From assembly GCA_035512595.1 (NCBI GenBank), contig DATKDU010000091.1:1-10306 (forward strand): DNA of 10,306 bases. The letters run 5' to 3'. Numbering within the stretch: the first letter of the stretch is position 1; every line of letters starts with the position of its first letter. The translations under genes were made by a program, and so were the position numbers. This DNA comes from DATKDU01 sp035512595 (GTDB lineage Bacteria > Planctomycetota > Planctomycetia > Pirellulales > Pirellulaceae). Shown here piece after piece: positions 5,575 to 10,306 of this stretch. Under the pieces are notes generated by a model. It searched no databases and had not been told where the DNA came from. It saw nothing but the letters and a program-made list of their open reading frames with translations.

Positions 5575-6330
5575 CTAGCCGCGCCTGGTTCGGCGCACCT
5601 TCAGGATCAAGGGGATGGGGAGCGTGCCGCCGGTGGGCAGAAAATCGCCCCCCTTTTGGGAGGAGAATTTGCCGCTGACCCAGCGTTGTACCAGGGTCGC
5701 CGCTCGCGCTCCCCGGCGCCGCACCGGCAGTCGCATAATCAGCTCCGCCACTTTCGAGGTGAGCATTCGCAGGGTCCAGATCGGCTTGCCCCCCTTGGAA
5801 ACCCACACGGACAGAGGGCCGGGCCTTCGCTTGCGCTTCAGGCGGACCGCTTGCGATTCGGCGAGCTGGCTGGTAAGGAGCGCCCAACTTGCTGTCGGCG
5901 GATAGGTATCGGTAATTCGGACAAAGAGCGTCGCTGCCGGGCGGACGCGCGATAGCCTGGCAGCGTGCAAGACCGCGTGCATGGTGCAGAAGGCGGTGAA
6001 ATTGACCGGCGTCGCGGTAGTCAGCCAGGTGCCGTCGCTCAGCTTCACTCTCACTTCCAGCCGATTGTTGCCCGCCAGGTCAACTTTCAGGATCGAGCCG
6101 ACTTCCCAGGCAGTCGAGAAGCCCCCCGGATCGAGCTGCTCGGAAAACACGATAATTCCGTCGGTCCAGGCTGCTCCGTTGACACGGGCCTGCACGGCCA
6201 CAACTTCCAGCAGCGTCGTCGAATGCCCTAGGGCCACATCCAGAACAGGATCCCCCGCCGCGCCCCCCACGTTACAACATTCCACATCGTCGCCTTCACG
6301 AGGGCTGTCAATGATATTCACGTCAGTCAC
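5575..6330 (-). CDS. Hypothetical protein translationally coupled to the Ser/Thr kinase
   Basis: I do not recognise this 251-residue protein. It starts at GTG 6328-6330, which overlaps the kinase stop as GTGA, with AAGGAG (6339-6344) eight bases upstream inside the kinase gene, so coupled translation is likely. Residues 1-115 look beta-rich and may be an Ig-like fold (LLEVVAVQARVNGAAWTDG, VDLAGNNRLEVRVKLSDG). Residues 116-251 are strongly basic and tryptophan-containing (RLKRKRRPG, LPVRRRGARAA, LKVRRTRRG at the end). No signal peptide or membrane helix is evident, so it is predicted to be cytosolic. Codon third positions stay GC-rich to the end, so the basic half does not look like a frameshifted tail. 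A partner or substrate of the kinase is a reasonable guess from gene order only. Confidence 0.72.
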   Translation of the reverse strand: MTDVNIIDSPREGDDVECCNVGGAAGDPVLDVALGHSTTLLEVVAVQARVNGAAWTDGIIVFSEQLDPGGFSTAWEVGSILKVDLAGNNRLEVRVKLSDGTWLTTATPVNFTAFCTMHAVLHAARLSRVRPAATLFVRITDTYPPTASWALLTSQLAESQAVRLKRKRRPGPLSVWVSKGGKPIWTLRMLTSKVAELIMRLPVRRRGARAATLVQRWVSGKFSSQKGGDFLPTGGTLPIPLILKVRRTRRG

Positions 6331-8432
6331 GGTGCGGGCTCCTTGGATAAAGCAGAGAAGTCAATCTTGGTGAAGCGGGCACTGTAGTTGCCTGCGTTGT
6401 ACAGGCCGAACGGTCCCGCAAAGTCCTTGGGCGTAAACCGGGCGTTCATTTCCTGGCTGGTCAGATCGTCCATTTCCGTCCCGTTGATGCGGAAGCTGGT
6501 TATGGCCGCGTCGTTGAATTCGATCTCGAGCCGCAGCACCTGGCCCGGCTGAGGAATGGGACAGTAGGTGATTTCTTTCGGCGGGTCGAGCCGGTAAAGC
6601 GTGGGGGAATCATCGAGCATCGGGTGGATAAACACCCTTTCCCGCCAGACCTGGAACTTCGGGCCGCGGGGATCCTTCCCGTCGCCGCGGGGATCATGGT
6701 CAAACAGCAGGATCTGAAACGTACCGACCGGAAAACGGAGAGTCTCCGTCTCGTCTTGCGTCCCGCGCTTGGCGATCGTGGTGTCGAATTCGTCGCGATA
6801 CCCGAGAAAGATCCCGAACTGCCCGATCCAGTTGCTCTTCGATTGGTCGATCGTTACGGCGAATTTCTGGCGACCTGGGCGCAGGTATCCGAGCTGCACG
6901 AGTTGAATGTAGTCCGATTCGAGGGCGATCATTTCGGCCGCCGGGTGCGAGACGCTGCTGACCCCGACCCGCACGCCGTTGTACGGAACTTCGTTTGCCC
7001 TCGAGATATCCGAGCAGGTGGGCGTTCCTGTATCTTTCGGTCCTCCCAGACGTGGTAAACCCAAGGCGATGCCGCCGAGCACAATCGCACCGGCGGCCAA
7101 GGCCAGCCACACTTGCCAGCGCGGCGTGCGCGCCGCCGGCTGCGGAAGTTCGACGCCTGCTTGGGGCGTCCGATCATGGCGATGGGGAGTGGTGATCGGC
7201 GCCTGCGCCGCGCGGATTCGGGCTGGCGCAACCTTGGCCCGCTTCAGCAGTGACGGAAAGTCAGCGCCTGCCGCCAGCGGGGCCAGTGCCTGCCGCAACT
7301 CCACGGGTGACTGGAATCGCTCGGCGGGATCCTTGGCCAGCATCTTCCGCACGACGGCTTCCACCGCTGGTGGCACGTCCTGGCGAAATTGCGAAAATTG
7401 CGGAGGAGCGATTCGCTCGTGAGCCAGGATCTTGCTGGCCACCGAGCTATGCCGCTGGCCACCGAAGGGAGGCTCTCCGGCCAGGAGTCTGTAAAACGTA
7501 CACCCCAGGCTGTAGATGTCCGAGCGAATGTCCGCCGCATGCGCATCGCGGGCCTGTTCCGGCGCCACGTAGTCGATCGTTCCCAGCAGGTAGCCGTTAC
7601 GCGTCAGCTCGTGGTCGGGGGTTTGGCCGATCGAAGCCCGCGCCAACCCCAGGTCGAGAATCTTCACCGTCCCGTCCGCGGCCAGCATCAGGTTCGACGG
7701 CTTGAGGTCGCGGTGAACGAGCTGCTGCTGCTCGACATGCGCCAGCCCCTCCGCCGCCTGGCGGATGATCTCGCAGGCATCGGCGACCGGCAACGGCCCG
7801 ACGCGCCACACCAGCTTGGAAAGATCGATCCCCTCCACGTACTCCATCACCAGGTAATGGACCCCCTCCGATTCGCCGGCATCCGTCGCATACACGACGT
7901 TCGGGTGCCGCATCGTACCCGCGGCAGCCATCTCGCGCTGGAGCCGCGTGACGTCCAACAGGTCCTTGATCGTCTCGATCGGCACGAACTTGATGGCCAC
8001 ATCCCGCAGCAGCTTTTCGTGCCGGGCTTGATACACCACTCCCATGCCGCCGCGGCCGATCTGTCGCATCAGGCGGTATTGACCGAGGCGCAATGGCGCA
8101 GTCGGCCCCTCCTCCTCAACGACGGGCGCAGCGGCCGAAGCCTCGATGTGCGCCTCGGCCAGGTCCAAATGGCCGCCGTCGGGCGGGGATGCGACCGGCT
8201 GAGCGTCAGCCGCCTGATTGACCTGGGTAAGCCGGTGCTCCAGTTCGCTGACCAGCGTGGAGACTTTGGAATCGCAGGCGACGCATACCGAGACGTGCTC
8301 GGCAATGGAGTGCAGCGCTGCCAGCGGCAGCGCGCCGCGACTGAAGGCGGACAGCTCATTGACCTGTGGACAATGGCCGGAGCGCTGGTCGGGTGGCGCC
8401 TGATCGACCGAGCCGGTATTGCCACTGCGCAT
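6327..8432 (-). CDS. Membrane-anchored Hanks-type Ser/Thr protein kinase with N-terminal zinc-binding motif
   Basis: This 701-residue protein has four parts. Residues 25-60 carry HVSVCVAC (H46, C50, C53), the HxxxCxxC pattern of zf-HC2/ZAS anti-sigma-like domains. Residues 118-385 are a kinase domain: glycine loop GRGGMG (127-131 region), K148 in VAIKF, E167, HRDLKPSN (240-247, catalytic D242), DLG replacing DFG (260-262), and APE (290-292). A transmembrane helix follows at about 439-460. Residues 470-701 form an extracytoplasmic beta-rich domain (for example RLEIEFNDAAITSFRINGTEMDD, GPFGLYNAGNYSARFTKIDF) resembling concanavalin-like/DUF1080-type lectin folds, perhaps a ligand sensor. Key catalytic residues are present, so an active kinase is expected. 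ATG 8432 has GGGGGAGGG about 9 nt upstream. It is divergent from ruvB and coupled to the next gene. Confidence 0.93.
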   Translation of the reverse strand: MRSGNTGSVDQAPPDQRSGHCPQVNELSAFSRGALPLAALHSIAEHVSVCVACDSKVSTLVSELEHRLTQVNQAADAQPVASPPDGGHLDLAEAHIEASAAAPVVEEEGPTAPLRLGQYRLMRQIGRGGMGVVYQARHEKLLRDVAIKFVPIETIKDLLDVTRLQREMAAAGTMRHPNVVYATDAGESEGVHYLVMEYVEGIDLSKLVWRVGPLPVADACEIIRQAAEGLAHVEQQQLVHRDLKPSNLMLAADGTVKILDLGLARASIGQTPDHELTRNGYLLGTIDYVAPEQARDAHAADIRSDIYSLGCTFYRLLAGEPPFGGQRHSSVASKILAHERIAPPQFSQFRQDVPPAVEAVVRKMLAKDPAERFQSPVELRQALAPLAAGADFPSLLKRAKVAPARIRAAQAPITTPHRHDRTPQAGVELPQPAARTPRWQVWLALAAGAIVLGGIALGLPRLGGPKDTGTPTCSDISRANEVPYNGVRVGVSSVSHPAAEMIALESDYIQLVQLGYLRPGRQKFAVTIDQSKSNWIGQFGIFLGYRDEFDTTIAKRGTQDETETLRFPVGTFQILLFDHDPRGDGKDPRGPKFQVWRERVFIHPMLDDSPTLYRLDPPKEITYCPIPQPGQVLRLEIEFNDAAITSFRINGTEMDDLTSQEMNARFTPKDFAGPFGLYNAGNYSARFTKIDFSALSKEPAP

Positions 8433-8481
8433 GATGCGCCCTCCCCCTCGACTGTGGGCCGCGAACCCGGGCGGATTTTAA

Positions 8482-8495
8482 CGTCTCTACAGACG
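8482..8495. repeat. Small perfect inverted repeat in the kinase/ruvB divergent region
   Basis: CGTCT and AGACG flank a CTAC loop, next to the AT-rich ATTTTAA stretch that would be a minus-strand -10-like sequence (TAAAAT). It could be an operator for the kinase gene, but it is only five base pairs and may be chance. Confidence 0.25.
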
Positions 8496-8529
8496 CAAGT
8501 ACAGCAAATTCCGGAAACAATTGCCTCGC

Positions 8530-8560
8530 CCCCCCTTGGACTTGTCCGGCAAAAGGGGGG
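8530..8560. repeat. C6TT/AAG6 inverted repeat upstream of ruvB
   Basis: CCCCCCTT (8530-8537) and AAGGGGGG (8553-8560) form a perfect 8-bp stem with a 15-nt loop that itself contains GGAC-TT-GTCC. It sits in the divergent promoter region and overlaps the candidate ruvB promoter. It could be a terminator, an operator or part of the dispersed AAAAGGGGGG-TCTGT motif also seen at 1984-2010. Confidence 0.45.
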
Positions 8561-8571
8561 TCTGTTAGATT
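8542..8571 (+). promoter_or_regulatory. Candidate ruvB promoter
   Basis: TTGTCC (8542-8547) and TAGATT (8566-8571) are 18 nt apart, placing a transcript start about 58 nt before the ruvB ATG. The spacer contains the A4-G6 run of the inverted repeat. No LexA-type box is recognisable, so SOS control is not supported. Confidence 0.4.
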
Positions 8572-8635
8572 GCCTGTCGGTCAACAACCGTTCAGAGTTG
8601 GCCCCTCCTCGTTGCCGCCGCCCGCGGCCCCACGC

Positions 8636-9658
8636 ATGGCCCGCGAACCGATCCTGACCAGCCAGCCCCGCGGCGACGACGACGATCGCGAGCTGCGACC
8701 GCAGCGGATGCGCGACATGGTGGGCCAGCGGGAGGTCATCGAACGGCTCGACATCGTTGTCGATGCGGCCCGCAAACGGGGGGAACCGCTGGGGCACATC
8801 CTGTTCGACGGCCCGCCGGGACTGGGCAAGACCACCTTCGCCAACTGCATTCCCCGCGAGCTCAATGTGCCGCTGGTCACCTCCAGCGGCCCGGCACTCA
8901 AAGCGCCCAAGGACCTGATCCCTTATCTGACCAACCTGGAAGAGCACTCCGTCCTGTTCATCGACGAGATCCATCGCATCCCCAAAGCGGTCGAAGAGTA
9001 CCTCTACTCGGCAATGGAGGATTTTCGACTCGACATCGTGCTGGGCGAGGGGGTCAATGCCCGCACGATCAACCTCAAGCTCAAGCAGTTCACGCTGATC
9101 GGGGCGACCACGCGGGCCGGCATGCTCTCCGCCCCGCTTCGCGACCGGTTTCAAACGCGGGAGCATCTGGGTTTTTACACGGTCGAGGAATTGACCGAGA
9201 TCGTCCGCCGCAGCGCGCGGAAGCTCAGCGTGAACCTGGCCGACGAAGCGGCCCTGGAAATCGCCCGCCGCAGCCGGGCCACGCCGCGGATCGCCAACAA
9301 CCGCCTCCGCTGGGTCCGCGACTATGCCGACAGCAAGGCGGGCGGCCTGGCCAACCTGGAGGTGACCCAGTCGGCACTGGCGATGGCCGGCATCGACGAC
9401 CTGGGGCTCGACAAGCAGGACCGCAGCTACCTGGAAACCATCATCCGCGTGTTTGTCGGCGGTCCGGTCGGCCTGGAAGCGGTCGCCCACACCATGAACC
9501 TGTCCCCCGATACGCTCGGCGACGAAGTCGAGCCGTTCCTCCTCCGCAGCGAATTACTGGTTCGCACCCCCCGCGGCCGAATCGTCACGGCCAAGGCGCT
9601 TGACCACCTGCGAATGACACCGCCGGCCGATTCGCCGCAGGGGACGCTGTTTCCTTGA
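8636..9658 (+). CDS. ruvB: Holliday junction branch migration ATPase RuvB
   Basis: This is a 340-residue AAA+ ATPase of normal RuvB length. It shows Walker A GPPGLGKTT (59-67, K65), Walker B LFIDE (107-111, D110/E111), sensor 1 IGATTRAG (155-162), an arginine-finger region PLRDRF (167-172), sensor 2 TPRIANNRLRWVRDYA (216-231), and the C-terminal winged-helix DNA-binding domain (from about 255; TIIRVFVGGPVGLEAVA, near the end VRTPRGRIVTAKALDHL). RuvB hexamers pull DNA through the RuvA-bound junction during recombinational repair. ATG 8636 is preferred over an upstream TTG at 8570, because the 22 added residues are proline-rich and unlike the family, whereas the MAREPILTSQ start with an acidic DDDD stretch is typical. 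No Shine-Dalgarno is visible. ruvA and ruvC are not adjacent. Confidence 0.97.
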   Translation: MAREPILTSQPRGDDDDRELRPQRMRDMVGQREVIERLDIVVDAARKRGEPLGHILFDGPPGLGKTTFANCIPRELNVPLVTSSGPALKAPKDLIPYLTNLEEHSVLFIDEIHRIPKAVEEYLYSAMEDFRLDIVLGEGVNARTINLKLKQFTLIGATTRAGMLSAPLRDRFQTREHLGFYTVEELTEIVRRSARKLSVNLADEAALEIARRSRATPRIANNRLRWVRDYADSKAGGLANLEVTQSALAMAGIDDLGLDKQDRSYLETIIRVFVGGPVGLEAVAHTMNLSPDTLGDEVEPFLLRSELLVRTPRGRIVTAKALDHLRMTPPADSPQGTLFP

Positions 9659-9668
9659 GGGGCTGGGC

Positions 9669-9708
9669 GAGCGGGGGCGTGCGGGGGCGAGCGGGGGCGA
9701 GCGGGGGG
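9669..9708 (+). repeat. 10-bp G-rich tandem repeat
   Basis: Four consecutive units of the form G(A/T)GCGGGGGC follow the ruvB stop within a few bases, the last merging with the 30-bp palindromic unit. The runs of G might form a G-quadruplex on this strand. Non-coding. Confidence 0.75.
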
Positions 9709-9725
9709 CGTCAGCCCCCTGATGG
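9696..9725. repeat. 30-bp palindromic intergenic unit, copy 2
   Basis: This is an exact 30/30 reverse-complement match to 2390-2419. It carries the GGGGGC-GTCA-GCCCCC hairpin 50 nt after the ruvB stop and could serve as a rho-independent-like structure, though no U-tract follows directly. Confidence 0.85.
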
Positions 9726-9731
9726 GTTCAG

Positions 9732-9815
9732 GGCTCCTGTCCCCTGGCCCCTGGCTCCTGTCCCCTGGCCCCTGGCTCCTGTCCCCTGCCTCCTGGCTCC
9801 TGTCCCCTGCCTCCT
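9732..9815 (+). repeat. 21-bp tandem repeat, four units
   Basis: Four consecutive 21-bp units each begin GGCTCCTGTCCCCTG. Units 1 and 2 (9732-9752, 9753-9773) are identical and end GCCCCT; units 3 and 4 (9774-9794, 9795-9815) are identical and end CCTCCT. A degraded fifth follows. Pairwise identity suggests recent duplication. Because 21 is a multiple of three, the repeat gives repetitive open frames on both strands, which I do not take as genes. Confidence 0.9.
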
Positions 9816-9831
9816 GGCTCTTGCCTCTGAT

Positions 9832-9852
9832 AAGCGATTCGGCGCTTTTTTT
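9832..9852 (+). terminator. Possible intrinsic terminator downstream of ruvB
   Basis: AAGCG (9832-9836) and CGCTT (9843-9847) form a 5-bp stem with a 6-nt loop running straight into a T7 tract (9846-9852). The stem is short, and the site lies about 170 nt after the ruvB stop beyond the repeats, so support is moderate. Confidence 0.35.
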
Positions 9853-9869
9853 ACGCCCGAAAACTGCCA

Positions 9870-9927
9870 CTAACTCCTTACGCATCAACCGCTTATAGAA
9901 ACCATCGGTTTTTTCTTTAATAAGCGC
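9870..9927 (+). repeat. 58-bp direct repeat, copy A
   Basis: It starts CTAACTCCTTAC and ends CTTTAATAAGCGC, and contains the long-range inverted repeat CGCTTAT (9890-9896) / ATAAGCG (9920-9926) with an inner AAACC-ATC-GGTTT hairpin. It aligns without gaps to copy B at 9959-10016, with 47 of 58 positions identical by my count. It is AT-rich compared with the rest of the window. Confidence 0.8.
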
Positions 9928-9958
9928 TCCCGCGTCATTCCACAGAGCACAGACAGCT

Positions 9959-10016
9959 CTAACTCCTTACCCACAAACGGCTTATAAAAACAGACCGATT
10001 TTCCTTTAATAAGCGC
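9959..10016 (+). repeat. 58-bp direct repeat, copy B
   Basis: This second copy lies 89 bp after copy A, separated by 31 nt of unrelated sequence. The outer boxes (first 12 bases, GCTTATA, and the last 13 bases) are conserved, and the GCTTAT/ATAAGC pairing is kept, while the centre diverges. The 11 differences show no codon-position bias by my count, arguing against coding. Confidence 0.8.
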
Positions 10017-10306
10017 ACATTAGCGTCCGCGCCGGATGGCCCTTCGCGACCACTCACCACTCACCCCTCACCAAATTGTCAAACATCATCCGGCCGGCCC
10101 TCGCCCGCCAGCAGCCCCGCGCACCGGGGGCCTATTGGTTAGATGCGCGATATGAACATTTTGTTCATATATATACATAAGTATTTATGCGTTGTCTACC
10201 CCTAACGGTCGGCGGACCTTTACCCGGGTGCATCCCAGCTTTTGCGTTGGTTGGCGACGGAGGAAAAAGGTCAATAGGAGAATCTGGGAATTGTTTGGTA
10301 AGCTGC
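10017..10306. other. Non-coding right end, no gene supported
   Basis: This stretch holds a CTCACCACTCACC-like low-complexity word (10051-10073), a GC-rich imperfect hairpin (GCCCC/GGGGC near 10117-10133), an AT-rich segment (10150-10190) with an operator-like palindrome, and a purine-rich tail. No start with a convincing family match is seen before the window ends. A frame from ATG 10187 stays open to the edge, but it is only 40 codons with no Shine-Dalgarno. Confidence 0.5.
10150..10170. promoter_or_regulatory. Perfect 9+9 bp operator-like palindrome
   Basis: ATATGAACA and TGTTCATAT are separated by TTT. The half-site TGAACA with a 3-nt gap fits binding by a dimeric helix-turn-helix repressor, and the flank is the most AT-rich part of the window (ATATATACATAAGTATTTAT follows), as expected at a promoter. 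It is probably the control region of a gene to the right of the window. The GAAC-N5-GTTC spacing does not match the N4 spacing of Gram-positive LexA boxes. Confidence 0.5.

Noticed and set aside
8570..8635. Extended TTG start for ruvB
   Set aside because: The added 22 residues are proline-rich and not RuvB-like, and the candidate promoter -10 element overlaps this TTG.
8069..9490. Open minus-strand frame of 473 codons across ruvB and the kinase start
   Set aside because: It is antisense to ruvB and out of frame in the kinase gene; both overlapped genes have full motif support.
9427..9888. Minus-strand frame with QEAGDRSQ/QGPGDRSQ peptide repeats
   Set aside because: The repetition is the 21-bp DNA array read as codons, and the frame then runs antisense into ruvB; no sign of a real protein.
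9732..10016. CRISPR array
   Set aside because: The units are contiguous (21-bp array) or only two and imperfect (58-bp repeats); no regular unique spacers and no cas genes.
10154..10166. LexA/SOS box (GAAC...GTTC)
   Set aside because: The gap is five bases rather than the four of the Gram-positive box, and it is not next to an SOS gene; kept only as a generic operator-like palindrome.
10187..10306. Partial gene starting at ATG 10187 and open to the right edge
   Set aside because: Only 40 codons, no ribosome-binding site, Gly/Pro/Cys-rich product without resemblance to a family.

Overview
The window looks like chromosomal DNA of a planctomycete, probably Pirellulales-like. This is an inference from several traits together: high GC with long antisense open frames, a Hanks-type Ser/Thr kinase with an N-terminal HxxxCxxC zinc-binding motif and a periplasmic C-terminal domain, a DapL-type aminotransferase, a type II pseudopilin-like protein ending in a DGDN-type tail, weak or absent Shine-Dalgarno sequences at several starts, an IS110-family remnant, and short intergenic repeats built on CTCCTGACCCC words.

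Left part (1-2424). A 5'-truncated gene on the + strand encodes a PDZ domain bracketed by two similar helical-hairpin segments. It converges, with a 14-nt gap, on a minus-strand EamA/DMT-family transporter. Upstream of the transporter is a region without an intact gene. It holds the first ~50 codons of an IS110-type transposase on the minus strand, preceded by a strikingly structured leader of three stem-loops, then planctomycete-style intergenic repeats.

Middle (2425-5574). A complete PLP aminotransferase (LL-diaminopimelate aminotransferase type) on + converges on a two-gene minus-strand operon encoding a CoA_binding_2/YccU-like Rossmann protein and a CDGSH iron-sulfur protein. A double hairpin lies between the convergent genes and supplies the TAG stop codon of both. 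A tRNA-Leu(CAA) with a plausible own promoter lies upstream of the operon on the same strand. Next comes a pseudopilin-like gene with a recognisable promoter.

Right part (5575-10306). A minus-strand pair consists of a large membrane Ser/Thr kinase followed by an unknown gene that starts inside the kinase stop codon (GTGA overlap). Divergently, + strand ruvB encodes the Holliday-junction branch-migration ATPase; ruvA and ruvC are not in the window. The last ~650 bases have no supportable gene but are rich in repeats: 10-bp and 21-bp tandem arrays, a 30-bp palindromic unit identical (inverted) to one upstream of the aminotransferase, two 58-bp direct repeats about 81% identical, and a perfect 9+9 bp operator-like palindrome near the right edge.

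Most genes are housekeeping or ordinary accessory genes, and I found no convincing new defence or mobile system. The best leads are the IS110-type leader (possible bridge-RNA-like remnant), the kinase plus coupled unknown gene, and the repeat families.
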